Below, piece by piece: positions 18,377 through 27,314 of a stretch of 64,000 bases of DNA. Position 1 is the stretch's first letter, and each line of letters starts with the position of its first letter. Both the position numbers and the translations under genes were made by a program. Source of the DNA: Frigoribacterium sp. PhB160 (GTDB lineage Bacteria; Actinomycetota; Actinomycetes; Actinomycetales; Microbacteriaceae); the NCBI RefSeq assembly GCF_003751785.1, contig NZ_RKIE01000001.1:1-64000 (forward strand), written 5' to 3'. The notes below the pieces were generated by a model. The model had not been told where the DNA came from and searched no databases. It worked only from the letters and a program-made list of their open reading frames with translations.

Positions 18377-18612
18377 GCGGGCTCCTGGGTGGGTGCGGGG
18401 GTGCGGGGGTGCCCGCGTGTCGTGCGGGCGCGTCAGTCGATGACGTGTCACCGATCTGCAACCGGGGGAGGCGCGGTGCCATTCCCGGCGCCGTTCGCGC
18501 CCCGGGCGTGCGCGGCTCGGGTCGGCTCGGTCCCGGCTCGGGCCCGGCTCCGCTCGGGGTTCTTCGCGGCGTGCGGCGTGGGGTGCGCGGCGGCGGCAGC
18601 GCCGACACAGGG

Positions 18613-19521
18613 CTACGCGCCGGTCAGGCGCTCGATCAGCTCGCGGTAGCGGGCGGAGGTGCGGGCGACGATGTCGGCGGGGAGCTCGGGCGGGGTGCCC
18701 TCGCCGTCCCAGTTCGCGGAGAGCCAGTCGCGGACGATCTGCTTGTCGAAGCTCTCGATGCGGCCGCCCGAGCGGTAGGCGTCGGCGTCCCAGTACCGGC
18801 TGCTGTCGCTGGTGAGCACCTCGTCGCCGAGGGTCAGCTCGCCCGTCTCGCGGTCGGCCCCGAACTCGAACTTGGTGTCGGCGAGGATGACCCCCCGCGC
18901 CTCCGCGACGCCCGAGGCGAGCCGGTAGACCTCGAGCGACGTGTCGCGCAGGGCCGCGGCCGCCTCGGCCCCGACCAGCTCGACGGTGCGCTCGAACGAG
19001 ATGTTCTCGTCGTGCTCGCCGAGCGGCGCCTTGTACGCCGGCGTGTAGATCGGCTCGGGCAGGCGGTCGCCGTCGCCGAGGCCCTCGGGCAGCGCGATGC
19101 CGCACACGGTGCCGTGCTCGCGGTACTCGAGCCAGCCGCTGCCGACGAGGTAGCCGCGGACCACGCACTCCACCGGGTACATGTCGAGCGGCTTCACGAG
19201 CATCGCCCGGTCACGCACGCGCGCGGGCAGGGCGACGGAGGCGCCGGTCGGGTCGACGAGGTGGTTCGGCACGGTCTCGAGCAGCGCGAACCACCAGAGG
19301 CTGAGCTGCGTCAGCAGCGCTCCCTTGCCGGGGATGCCGGGCTCGAGCACGTGGTCGAAGGCGCTGACGCGGTCGGAGGCGACCACGAGCAGGTGCTCCG
19401 TGTCGTCGAGGGTGGCGGCGTCGCCGACCGAGTCGGTGATCGGCGCCGGCACGTAGAGGTCGCGGACCTTGCCCGAGTAGGCGTGCACCCACTGCTCGAG
19501 CTCGACGGCGTCGCCGCTCAT
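18613..19521 (-). CDS. purC: Phosphoribosylaminoimidazole-succinocarboxamide synthase
   Basis: A 302-residue SAICAR synthetase that joins aspartate to CAIR with ATP in purine synthesis. Family marks are the N-terminal SGKVRDLY, ASDRVSAFD, VRGYLVGSGW, and the C-terminal DTKFEFG and DSSRYWDADAY blocks. Length is typical. The ATG overlaps the purD stop by four bases (ATGA), so purD and purC form one translationally coupled unit on the - strand. Confidence 0.96.
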   Translation of the reverse strand: MSGDAVELEQWVHAYSGKVRDLYVPAPITDSVGDAATLDDTEHLLVVASDRVSAFDHVLEPGIPGKGALLTQLSLWWFALLETVPNHLVDPTGASVALPARVRDRAMLVKPLDMYPVECVVRGYLVGSGWLEYREHGTVCGIALPEGLGDGDRLPEPIYTPAYKAPLGEHDENISFERTVELVGAEAAAALRDTSLEVYRLASGVAEARGVILADTKFEFGADRETGELTLGDEVLTSDSSRYWDADAYRSGGRIESFDKQIVRDWLSANWDGEGTPPELPADIVARTSARYRELIERLTGA

Positions 19522-20795
19522 CGCTCGCCGCCGGCGACGCGGGCCGCGATGTCGCGCCGGTACTGGCCGCCCTCGAGGCCGATGCGGCCCATCGCCTCGT
19601 AGGCGCGCCCCCGCGCCTCGGTGAAGTCGCTGCCCTCGGCGACGACGCTGAGCACCCGCCCGCCCGTCGCGATGAACTGGTCGTCGAGGCGCGCCGTGGC
19701 GGCGTGGGCGACGTGCACGCCGGCGACGGCGACCGCGTCGTCGAGGCCGGTCAGCGGTCGGCCGCTGATGACGCCCTCGGGGTAGCCCTCGCTCGCGAGC
19801 ACGACCGTGACGGCGCGGGTCGGCGCGAAGCGGGGGGCCTCGTGGTTGGCGAGCTGGCCCGTGGCCGCCGCGAGCAGCAGGCCGCTGAGCGGGGTGAGCA
19901 GCCGCGGCAGCACGACCTGGGTCTCGGGGTCGCCGAAGCGCGCGTTGAACTCGATCACCCTCACGCCCGCGTCGGTGAGGATCAGTCCGGCGTAGAGCAG
20001 GCCGATGAAGGGCGTGCCCTCGGTCTCGAGCTGCCGGACGGTGGGGGTCGCGATGGTGTCGAGCACCTCGTCGACGAAGTCCTTCTCGCTGCCGAAGCGG
20101 TCGGCGAGCCACGGCAGCGGCGAGTAGGCGCCCATGCCGCCGGTGTTCGGCCCCTCGTCGCCGTCGAGGAGGCGCTTGGCGTCTTGGGCAGGACTCAGCG
20201 GCACGACAGTGTGGCCGTCGCTGAGGAAGAAGAGCGACACCTCGGGCCCGTCGAGGAACTCCTCGACGAGGACCGAGCCGTGCTGCAGCCAGTAGGTGGT
20301 GTGCTCGATCGCCGCGTCGCGGTCGCCCGTGACCAGGACGCCCTTGCCCGCGGCGAGCCCGTCGGCCTTGACGACGTAGGGCGAGCCGAAGTCGTCGAGC
20401 ACGGCGACGGCCTCGTCGAGCGTGCCGACGCGGGTGGCCCGGCCGGTGGGCACGCCGGCGGCTTCCATCACGCGCTTCGCGAACGTCTTGCTGCCCTCAA
20501 GGGCGGCGGCCTTCTTGCCCGGCCCGAACACGGGGATGCCCCGCGACCGCAGGGAGTCGGCGACACCGGCGACGAGCGGCGCCTCGGGCCCCACGACGAC
20601 GAGGTGCACGTCGTTCTCGAGCGCGTACTCGGTGACCACGGCCCCGTTGGACGGGTCGAGGTGCACGACCTCGACCTGGGCCGCGATGCCGGCGTTGCCG
20701 GGGGCCACGACGATCTCGTGGCCCGCGTCTTCGCGCAGCAGGGCGGTCATGATGGCGTGCTCGCGAGCACCGGAGCCGAGGACGAGGATTCGCAC
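19518..20795 (-). CDS. purD: Phosphoribosylamine-glycine ligase
   Basis: A 425-residue ATP-grasp ligase that makes GAR from phosphoribosylamine, glycine and ATP. The N-terminus MRILVLGSGAREHAI, the block GPEAPLVAGVADSL, the ATP-grasp region VVKADGLAAGKGV and FNARFGDPETQ are characteristic. The GTG start at 20795 lies six bases after TAGGAT, suggesting a leaderless transcript. It is the first gene of the purDC unit. Confidence 0.97.
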   Translation of the reverse strand: MRILVLGSGAREHAIMTALLREDAGHEIVVAPGNAGIAAQVEVVHLDPSNGAVVTEYALENDVHLVVVGPEAPLVAGVADSLRSRGIPVFGPGKKAAALEGSKTFAKRVMEAAGVPTGRATRVGTLDEAVAVLDDFGSPYVVKADGLAAGKGVLVTGDRDAAIEHTTYWLQHGSVLVEEFLDGPEVSLFFLSDGHTVVPLSPAQDAKRLLDGDEGPNTGGMGAYSPLPWLADRFGSEKDFVDEVLDTIATPTVRQLETEGTPFIGLLYAGLILTDAGVRVIEFNARFGDPETQVVLPRLLTPLSGLLLAAATGQLANHEAPRFAPTRAVTVVLASEGYPEGVISGRPLTGLDDAVAVAGVHVAHAATARLDDQFIATGGRVLSVVAEGSDFTEARGRAYEAMGRIGLEGGQYRRDIAARVAGGER

Positions 20796-20801
20796 CCGGC
20801 G

Positions 20802-20807
20802 ATCCTA
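20802..20807 (-). promoter_or_regulatory. -10 box of a probable leaderless purD promoter
   Basis: On the - strand TAGGAT is followed by six bases and then the purD GTG. No ribosome binding site can fit between them. Confidence 0.5.
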
Positions 20808-20885
20808 CCGAGTGCGCTCCCGGCCGCCCCCGTCGCCCAGCGGACTCGGGGAGAGCGCACGGGCCGGGGAGGGACGGCCCGCGAG

Positions 20886-20891
20886 TAGCGT
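20886..20891 (+). promoter_or_regulatory. -10 box of a probable leaderless promoter for the SCP-2-like gene
   Basis: TAGCGT is followed by six bases and then the ATG at 20898, so the transcript should begin at the start codon. Confidence 0.45.
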
Positions 20892-20897
20892 GTGCGC

Positions 20898-21278
20898 ATG
20901 GCCAGGGCGAGGATCGACGACGGTGCCGGCGCGGCGGCCGTGCGGGAGGCGCGGGTCGCGATCTCGAGCGGAGGCTCGGCTCCCCGGGCCACCACCGCCA
21001 CCGCCGTGCGCTGGCTGCTGCAGGTCATGGCCGACGCCGAGCCGGGAGCCACCGTGGAGGTGCGGGTGCCGCCGTTCGGGGCGGTCCAGTTCCGCGAAGG
21101 GCTGAGCCACACCCGCGGCACCCCGCCGAACGTCGTCGAGACCGACGCCGCCACCTTCATCCGCATGGCCACCGGCGACCTCGCCTGGGACGACGCCCTC
21201 GGCCAGGCCCTCGTGTCGGCGTCGGGCAGCCGCGCCGACCTGCGCGGCTACGTGCCGGTGCGCCTCCCCTCGGCCTGA
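20898..21278 (+). CDS. Sterol-carrier-family (SCP-2-like) protein
   Basis: A 126-residue protein resembling the small actinobacterial sterol-carrier-fold proteins encoded beside purD: TTATAVRWLLQVMADAEPGATVEVRVPPFGAVQF, then a VVETDAATFIRMATGDLAWDDAL segment typical of SCP-2-like ligand domains. Its function is unknown. It is divergent from purD with about 100 bases between. The ATG at 20898 is chosen over the GTG six bases earlier because of the TAGCGT spacing. Confidence 0.72.
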   Translation: MARARIDDGAGAAAVREARVAISSGGSAPRATTATAVRWLLQVMADAEPGATVEVRVPPFGAVQFREGLSHTRGTPPNVVETDAATFIRMATGDLAWDDALGQALVSASGSRADLRGYVPVRLPSA

Positions 21279-21402
21279 GCCCCGGCCCGCACCGGGAGGG
21301 ACCCGGGCCCCGGCCCGCGCCGGGCGGCTGGTCCAGGCGACCCGAGCCCGGCGGCCGACTCGACGTCGAGCGCTCCGACGCCCGTGTCGCCGCGCCTCTG
21401 GG

Positions 21403-21771
21403 ATGATGGAGCCCGTGACCGACGCACCCGACCGACCTGAGCAGCAGCCCGACGCCGACGGCGTCGCCTCGACCGACGAGGTCACCGTGCGCCGCGCCCC
21501 GAAGATCGGCGTGTTCCTCATCATGGGAGCGCTCGCCGGGGTGCTCGTGTCGCTCATCCTGACCTCGCTCTTCCCGTTCGACCAGGGACAGGGCGTCGCC
21601 TCCACGTACGGCTACTTCGCGCTGTGGGGCCTCACGTTCGGCGGAGCGCTCGGCGCGGTGGTCGCCGTCGTCATCGACCAGGTCTCGTCGCGTCGTGCCC
21701 GTCGGCTGCAGGCCTCGCGCGAGCGCGTCGACGCGCCCGACGCCACCGAGGTCGAGGGCGAGCTCGAGTAG
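21403..21771 (+). CDS. Small two-helix membrane protein
   Basis: A 122-residue protein of unknown function. A charged N-terminus (about 33 residues, acidic then RRAPK) is followed by two hydrophobic helices, GVFLIMGALAGVLVSLILTSL (about 36-56) and YFALWGLTFGGALGAVVAVVI (about 70-90), and a charged tail rich in Arg and Glu, so both ends are probably cytoplasmic. The start could be the ATG at 21403 or 21406, or the GTG at 21415, which has GGAG just upstream. Confidence 0.6.
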   Translation: MMEPVTDAPDRPEQQPDADGVASTDEVTVRRAPKIGVFLIMGALAGVLVSLILTSLFPFDQGQGVASTYGYFALWGLTFGGALGAVVAVVIDQVSSRRARRLQASRERVDAPDATEVEGELE

Positions 21772-21807
21772 CGGGCGACCCCCGCCTCACCCGGGCCCGT
21801 TCGCCCC

Positions 21808-21897
21808 GACACGTCGGCCACGCCTGACACGTCGGCCACGCCCGGCACGGCGGCCACGCCCGCCGCGGCGGCCACGCCCGACGCGGCGGCTACGCCC
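21808..21897. repeat. Five tandem copies of an 18-bp unit
   Basis: Units start at 21808, 21826, 21844, 21862 and 21880 and follow the pattern GACACGTCGGCCACGCCC, with variation at three to five positions between copies. The fifth unit contains the last codons and the TAG stop of the ABC permease gene (- strand). The rest is intergenic, downstream of two converging genes. Confidence 0.85.
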
Positions 21898-23464
21898 CGT
21901 GCGCTCGCCGCAGCCGCGTCAGCAGCTCCGGCCCGCGGGCGTCGAGCCGGCGTCCGCCGCGCTCGACGCCGATCCACAGCACGGCCGCGCCGAGCAGCAC
22001 GCCCACGACGAGCGTGACGACCCCGAGGGCGACGTCGCCGGTGACGAGCGAGATGATGCCGAGCGCGAGCTCGGGCGCCGCCAGGCCGAACGAGATCGCC
22101 CAGGCCGCGTACATGCCGAGCGTCGAGGTGATGCTCGCCCCGGGCGGCGACTTGAACGGGCTCTCGCCCGCCGCCGGCACCGGCATGAGGAAGGTCGCCG
22201 ACGCGACGCTCGACACCCCGAACCCGGTCAGCATGACGCCGAGCCCCATGCCGAGCAGGGCGGGCAGCTGCGTCCACGCCCCGAGCACGGCGAGCGGGAT
22301 CACCGTCGCGAGCACGACCACGGGCACGGCGATGACCGACAGGGTCAGCACGCGCCCGAGCCGGTCGGCCCGGCCGGAGACGCCCGTCGAGAGGTGGGCG
22401 GCGAAGGCGGTGCCGTCGTAGGAGATGTCGGCGCAGAGCGTCACGGCGAGCAGCGCCGCGATGCCGGGCCCGATCGCGAACAGCAGCCAGGTGCTGCCGC
22501 TCGTGACCGCGACGAAGACGGCGAGCACGGGCAGCAGCGGCACGACGACGAGCGACCCGCCGTAGCGGGGGTCGCGCAGCCAGTAGACCGCGGCCCGGGC
22601 GGCGACGGCGCCGGTCGGCGTCGCCGGGAACACGCGGAACGGCCCGAGCCCCTTCGCGCTGCCGCCCGACGCCTCGCCGGGCGAGGTCACGAGCGAGGCC
22701 CGCAGCCCGACGCGCCACAGCGCCAGCAGCACGCCGAGGGTCGCGAGCGCGATCAGCGCCTTGAGGCCCGCCTCGCCGGGTCGCCCGAGCGCCAGGTCGC
22801 CGGCGACCGACCAGGTCGCGCCGACGGGGGTCCACGAGAGCACGCGGGCGATGTCGGGCAGGTCGTCGCCGATCGACGACAGCCCGCGCCCGGCCACCGC
22901 GATGAGCGGCCCGGCCAGGATGAGCGGCACGAAGACCAGCACGTTCATCAGCTCTTTGTAGCGCCGCCCGCTGCCGAACGAGCTCGTCAGCGACTCGAGC
23001 GCCCGCGACGCCGCGATGCAGGTGAGCACGCCGACGGCGCCGAAGACGACGGCCGTGACGAGCGACAGCGGGTGCTGCCACCAGCTCAGGCCCGTGGCCA
23101 CGGCGGCGACGGAGGTCACGACGCCCGGCACGCCGAGCACCCCGCAGACCAGCAGGGCGACGAGGAGGCGGTCGGCCGGGATCGGGAACGCGCGCAGCTT
23201 CGTGACCGCGAGGGTCTGGTCGATGCCGCGCAGCAGCAGAGGCACGACGGCCCAGCCGAGCACGGCGAGCGAGCCGCCGAGGACGGCGGCCGTCCAGGCC
23301 CAGCGCTCCGGCGCGAAGGAGAGCGCGAAGAGCCCGCCGACGAGGGCGACGAGCACGCCGAGGCCGTAGAGGGCGCCGATGATCGCGGCGACGAGCTGCC
23401 AGGTGCTGCGCTTGAAGCCGTTCAGCATCACCCGCCAGCGCAGGCTCAGGAGGTGCGCAACCAC
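21890..23464 (-). CDS. ABC-2-type transporter permease
   Basis: A large hydrophobic protein (524 residues) with about twelve predicted membrane segments, encoded just after an ABC ATPase gene and overlapping it by 19 bases. The N-terminus VVAHLLSLRWRVMLNGFKRS and a long multi-span body match exporter permeases of the ABC-2 group. The GTG at 23464 is preferred because the conserved hydrophobic start follows it; the ATG at 23428 is an alternative. The stop codon lies in an 18-bp tandem repeat. The substrate is unknown. Confidence 0.82.
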   Translation of the reverse strand: MVAHLLSLRWRVMLNGFKRSTWQLVAAIIGALYGLGVLVALVGGLFALSFAPERWAWTAAVLGGSLAVLGWAVVPLLLRGIDQTLAVTKLRAFPIPADRLLVALLVCGVLGVPGVVTSVAAVATGLSWWQHPLSLVTAVVFGAVGVLTCIAASRALESLTSSFGSGRRYKELMNVLVFVPLILAGPLIAVAGRGLSSIGDDLPDIARVLSWTPVGATWSVAGDLALGRPGEAGLKALIALATLGVLLALWRVGLRASLVTSPGEASGGSAKGLGPFRVFPATPTGAVAARAAVYWLRDPRYGGSLVVVPLLPVLAVFVAVTSGSTWLLFAIGPGIAALLAVTLCADISYDGTAFAAHLSTGVSGRADRLGRVLTLSVIAVPVVVLATVIPLAVLGAWTQLPALLGMGLGVMLTGFGVSSVASATFLMPVPAAGESPFKSPPGASITSTLGMYAAWAISFGLAAPELALGIISLVTGDVALGVVTLVVGVLLGAAVLWIGVERGGRRLDARGPELLTRLRRAHGA

Positions 23465-24261
23465 GAGGGCCCCTGGTTGTGCTGGCGTCCGCCGACGAGC
23501 TCGACGAAGCGGTCTTCGAGGCTGGAGCCGGCGCGCACCTCGTCGGTGGTGCCGGCGGCGAGCACGCGCCCCGCGGCGATCACGGCGACGTGGTCGCACA
23601 TGCGCTGCACGAGGTCCATCGAGTGGCTCGACACGATCACGGTGCCGCCGCCCTCGACGTAGCCGTGCAGGATGTCGCGGATGTTGGCCGCCGAGACGGG
23701 GTCGACCGACTCGAACGGCTCGTCGAGCACGAGGAGGCGCGGGGCGTGGACGAGCGCGCAGGCCAGCGCCACCTTCTTGGTCATGCCCGCGGAGTAGTCG
23801 ACGACGAGCGTGCCGCCCGCCTCGCGGAGGTCGAGCAGGTCGAGCAGGTCGCCGACCCGCATCGCGGTCGTCTGCCGGTCGATGCCGTTGAGGAGCCCGT
23901 GGTAGGTGACGAGCTGCTCGCCGGTGAGCCGGTCGAAGAGCGCGATGCCGTCGCTGAGCACGCCGACGAGCGACTTCGCCCGCACCGGGTCGCGCCAGAC
24001 GTCGGAGCCGAGCACCTCGATCGTGCCGGCGTCGGGCCGCAGCAGGCCGGTCGCCATCGAGAGGGTCGTCGTCTTGCCGGCGCCGTTCGGGCCGACCAGC
24101 CCGTAGAACGAGCCGGCCGGCACGAGCAGGTCGAGCCCGTCGACGGCGACCTTCTCGCCGAAGGCCTTGCGGAGGCCCGCGATGCGCAGGGCGGGCGTGC
24201 CGCCGGGCTCCGCCGCGGGGCGGTCGGGCGTCGGGATGGTGGGGGAGCCGTCGTCGCTCAT
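23446..24261 (-). CDS. ABC-2-type transporter ATP-binding protein
   Basis: A 271-residue ABC ATPase. Walker A is GPNGAGKTT, Walker B is LLVLDEPFESVD and the H-loop is SSHSMDLV. The signature motif reads DYSAGMTKKVALACAL instead of LSGGQ, as in many exporter ATPases with degenerate signatures. It works with the permease encoded next to it. The ATG at 24261 follows TAGGCT by seven bases; a longer frame starting at 24282 is less likely. Confidence 0.92.
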   Translation of the reverse strand: MSDDGSPTIPTPDRPAAEPGGTPALRIAGLRKAFGEKVAVDGLDLLVPAGSFYGLVGPNGAGKTTTLSMATGLLRPDAGTIEVLGSDVWRDPVRAKSLVGVLSDGIALFDRLTGEQLVTYHGLLNGIDRQTTAMRVGDLLDLLDLREAGGTLVVDYSAGMTKKVALACALVHAPRLLVLDEPFESVDPVSAANIRDILHGYVEGGGTVIVSSHSMDLVQRMCDHVAVIAAGRVLAAGTTDEVRAGSSLEDRFVELVGGRQHNQGPSWLRTS

Positions 24262-24268
24262 GCGGTCG

Positions 24269-24274
24269 AGCCTA
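24269..24274 (-). promoter_or_regulatory. -10 box of a probable leaderless promoter for the ABC exporter
   Basis: On the - strand TAGGCT ends seven bases before the ATG of the ATPase gene. It also shows that the exporter pair has its own promoter rather than depending on purF. Confidence 0.45.
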
Positions 24275-24376
24275 TTCAGCACCGCCGACGTCGACCACCG
24301 TCGGGCGGGTGAGAGGCGGGGGTCTCGGGGGCGGGGCGGGCGGTGCTCGGCCGCCCCGCGCCTCCGGACGGGGTGG

Positions 24377-25837
24377 TCAGCTGAGCTGGTTGGCCTCGAC
24401 CCAGGCGAGGTACTCCGGCGAGACGGTGCCGGTGACGTACTCGCCGGTGAAGCAGCTCATCTCGAGGTCGGTGACGTCGCTGCCCTCGACGATGGCGGCC
24501 TGCATGTCGGCGACCTCTTGGTAGATGAGGTGGTCGGCGCCGAGCTCGCGCGCGATCTCGGGGATCTTGCGGTCGTGGGCGACCAGCTCGTGACGCGACG
24601 GCATGTTGATGCCGTACACGTGCGGGTAGCGGACCGGAGGCGCGGCGGAGGTGAACGTGACCTCGTTCGCCCCGGCGGCGCGCGCCATCTCGACGATCTC
24701 GCGCGAGGTGGTGCCGCGGACGATCGAGTCGTCGACGATGAGGATGTTCTTGCCCTTGAACTCGCTCGACATGGCGTTGAGCTTCTGGCGGACCGAGCGC
24801 TTGCGCTCCGCCTGGCCCGGCATGATGAAGGTGCGGCCGACGTAGCGGTTCTTGTAGAAGCCCTCGCGGTACTCGATGCCGAGCTTGCGGGCCACCTGCA
24901 TCGCGGCCGGGCGGGACGAGTCGGGGATCGGCATGACCACGTCGATGTCGCCCGTCGGCGCGTAGGTCGCGATCGTGTCGGCCAGGCGGTCGCCGAGGCG
25001 CAGGCGCGCGTCGTAGACCGAGATGCCGTTCATGACGGAGTCGGGGCGCGCGAGGTAGACGTACTCGAACGAGCAGGGGATCAGGCGCGGCGACGCGTGG
25101 CACTGCTTCGACACCATCTCGCCGTCGAGCGAGACGAAGACGGCCTCGCCGGGGGCGACGTCGCGGACGATCTCGTAGCCCCCCGACTCGAGCACGAGCG
25201 ACTCGCTCGCGACGATCCACTCGTCGCGCTGCCCGTCGGCGGCCTTGCGGCGGCCGAGCACGAGCGGCCGGATGCCGAACGGGTCGCGGAAGGCGAGCAG
25301 GCCGTGGCCGGCGATCATCGCGATCGCGGCGTACGAGCCCTCGACGCGGTCGTGCACTCGGGTGACCGCGGCGAAGATCTGCTCGGGGTCGAGGTCGGTG
25401 CCGTTGACCTGCTCCTGCAGCTCGTGGGCGAGCACGTTCACGAGCAGCTCGGTGTCGCTGTTCGTGTTGAGGTGCCGACGGTCGACGTGGAAGAGCTCGC
25501 TGGTCAGCTCGCGCGTGTTCGTCAGGTTGCCGTTGTGCACGAGCACGATGCCGTAGGGCGCGTTCACGTAGAACGGCTGGGCCTCCTGCTCGTTGGTCGC
25601 GGCGCCCTTCGTGGCGTAGCGGACGTGGCCGAGGCCCATCGTGCCGAGGAGGGCGCGCATGTCGCGCGTGCGGAAGCCCTCGCGGACCTGCCCCTTGGTC
25701 TTGTGCACGTGGAAGATGCCCCGCTCGGCGGTGGCGATGCCCGTGCTGTCTTGCCCCCGATGCTGGAGGAGGAGGAGGGAGTCGTAGACGAGTTGATTAG
25801 CTGGCTCGTGCGCGACGAGACCGACGATGCCGCACAT
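24377..25837 (-). CDS. purF: Amidophosphoribosyltransferase
   Basis: A 486-residue first enzyme of purine synthesis: it makes phosphoribosylamine from PRPP and glutamine. The N-terminal nucleophile is Cys2 (MCGIVGLVAHE) without a long propeptide, followed by LLLLQHRGQDSTGIAT. The phosphoribosyltransferase half carries the PRPP loop ILIVDDSIVRGTTSREIV. The actinobacterial-type FYKNRYVGRTFI and SFEYVYLARPDS blocks are present. The start has GGAG about a dozen bases upstream. It is divergent from purM across 71 bases. Confidence 0.97.
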   Translation of the reverse strand: MCGIVGLVAHEPANQLVYDSLLLLQHRGQDSTGIATAERGIFHVHKTKGQVREGFRTRDMRALLGTMGLGHVRYATKGAATNEQEAQPFYVNAPYGIVLVHNGNLTNTRELTSELFHVDRRHLNTNSDTELLVNVLAHELQEQVNGTDLDPEQIFAAVTRVHDRVEGSYAAIAMIAGHGLLAFRDPFGIRPLVLGRRKAADGQRDEWIVASESLVLESGGYEIVRDVAPGEAVFVSLDGEMVSKQCHASPRLIPCSFEYVYLARPDSVMNGISVYDARLRLGDRLADTIATYAPTGDIDVVMPIPDSSRPAAMQVARKLGIEYREGFYKNRYVGRTFIMPGQAERKRSVRQKLNAMSSEFKGKNILIVDDSIVRGTTSREIVEMARAAGANEVTFTSAAPPVRYPHVYGINMPSRHELVAHDRKIPEIARELGADHLIYQEVADMQAAIVEGSDVTDLEMSCFTGEYVTGTVSPEYLAWVEANQLS

Positions 25838-25908
25838 GCGGATCTGGCTCCAGACCGTAGAGTTGGGGTTACTGCGTCAGTCTGCCACGACACCGAACGG
25901 ATGAACGA

Positions 25909-27045
25909 ATGGTGACTTCCCCTGCCCACTCGACCAGCGCCTCCTACGCTGCGGCGGGGGTCGACACGGCTGCGGGCGACCGCGCGGTCGAGCTGATGAA
26001 GGCCGCCGTCAGCGCCACCCACGGGCCGGGCGTCGTCGGAGGGTTCGGCGGGTTCGCCGGGATGTTCGACGTGTCGTTCCTCAAGTCGTACGAGCGGCCG
26101 CTGCTCGCGACGTCGACCGACGGCGTCGGCACGAAGGTCGCCATCGCGCAGGCCCTCGACAAGCACGACACCATCGGGCAAGACCTCGTCGGCATGGTCG
26201 TCGACGACATCGTCGTCGTGGGCGCCCGGCCGCTGATGATGACCGACTACATCGCGTGCGGCCGCGTCGTCCCGGCGCGCATCGCGTCGATCGTCGAGGG
26301 CATCGCCCGCGCGTGCTCCGAGACGGGCACCGCCCTCGTCGGCGGCGAGACCGCGGAGCACCCCGGCTTGCTCGGCCCCGACGACTACGACGTGGCCGGG
26401 GCCGCGGTCGGCGCGGTCGAGGCCGGCCAGCAGCTCGGCTCGCACCTCGTCGGCGACGGCGACGTCGTGCTCGCCCTCGCCTCGTCGGGCCTGCACTCGA
26501 ACGGCTTCTCGCTCGTGCGGCACATCCTCGCGTCGGCCGACCTCGGCTACGACGACGTCCTGCCCGAGCTGTCCGGCACGATCGGCGAGGCGCTGCTCGA
26601 GCCGACGCGGCTCTACACCTCGCCGCTGCTGCGCGTGCTCGACGACCCGGCGCTCGCCGGGGCCGTGCACTCGCTCAGCCACATCACGGGCGGCGGCATC
26701 GCCGCGAACCTCGCCCGCGTGCTGCCGAAGGGGTCGTGGACCGAGGTCGACCGGTCGACCTGGTCGCCGGACCCCGTGTTCCGCGTGCTGAGCGACCTCG
26801 CCGGGTCGACGCTCGAGTCGAGCGAGGGCACCTGGAACCTCGGCATCGGCATGATCGCCGTCGTCGACGCCGCGTCGGCCGACGCCGTCACCGCGGCGCT
26901 CGTCGCGGACGGCGTCGCGACGTGGCAGGTCGGGGTCGTGTCGGTGGGTGCGGGTGCTGGGTCTCGGGGGCTCGAGGGGTTCGAGCAGGGGGCGAAGGGC
27001 GTCGACGGAGGCGCGGTGCGGCTGGTGGGGGCGTTCCGGGGGTAG
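25909..27045 (+). CDS. purM: Phosphoribosylformylglycinamidine cyclo-ligase (AIR synthetase)
   Basis: A 378-residue ATP-dependent cyclase that converts FGAM to AIR. Characteristic blocks are SYAAAGVDTAAGDRAVELMK, LLATSTDGVGTKVAIA, DDIVVVGARPLMMTDYIACG, GGETAEHPG and SHITGGGIAANLARVLP. The C-terminus is slightly long and ends in a Gly-rich segment. The start could also be the GTG immediately after the ATG. It shares a short promoter region with purF, so both are probably controlled together. Confidence 0.96.
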   Translation: MVTSPAHSTSASYAAAGVDTAAGDRAVELMKAAVSATHGPGVVGGFGGFAGMFDVSFLKSYERPLLATSTDGVGTKVAIAQALDKHDTIGQDLVGMVVDDIVVVGARPLMMTDYIACGRVVPARIASIVEGIARACSETGTALVGGETAEHPGLLGPDDYDVAGAAVGAVEAGQQLGSHLVGDGDVVLALASSGLHSNGFSLVRHILASADLGYDDVLPELSGTIGEALLEPTRLYTSPLLRVLDDPALAGAVHSLSHITGGGIAANLARVLPKGSWTEVDRSTWSPDPVFRVLSDLAGSTLESSEGTWNLGIGMIAVVDAASADAVTAALVADGVATWQVGVVSVGAGAGSRGLEGFEQGAKGVDGGAVRLVGAFRG

Positions 27046-27060
27046 GTGCGGGTGCGGGCT

Positions 27061-27132
27061 GTCGGCCCGTCGGCCCGTCGGGACGTCGGGACGTCGGGAC
27101 GTCGGCCTTTCGGCCCGTCGGCCTTTCGCGTC
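27061..27132. repeat. Nine tandem copies of an 8-bp unit
   Basis: The 72 bases after purM read as nine octamers alternating between GTCGGCCC, GTCGGGAC and GTCGGCCT/TTCGGCCC. The block is intergenic and ends at the next hairpin. Confidence 0.8.
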
Positions 27133-27190
27133 ACGTTTCGCGCGTGACGTCGTGGAAGAACGTGACGCCGTGCTCAGAACGTGACGCCGC
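27129..27190. promoter_or_regulatory. Hairpin followed by a 20-bp-spaced direct repeat
   Basis: CGTCACG (27129-27135) and CGTGACG (27143-27149) form a perfect 7-bp stem with a 7-base loop, a possible purM terminator. Two exact copies of AGAACGTGACGCCG follow at 27157 and 27177, exactly two helical turns apart, upstream of a small membrane protein gene. All contain the GTGACG core, so the group could be a regulator site. Confidence 0.45.
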
Positions 27191-27314
27191 GGCAGCCGGG
27201 CCCGGTGCGTGCAGCAGTGTCGGTGGCCGGACGTAAGATGCTCACATGCACGCCCGTCTCGGGCGACCACACCTGACGACGATGTCGGGTCGGACGACGA
27301 AGGAGTCGACCATC

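Noticed and set aside
21808-21897. CRISPR or integron-like array
   Set aside because: The units are 18 bp, directly abutting and imperfect, so this is a simple tandem repeat.
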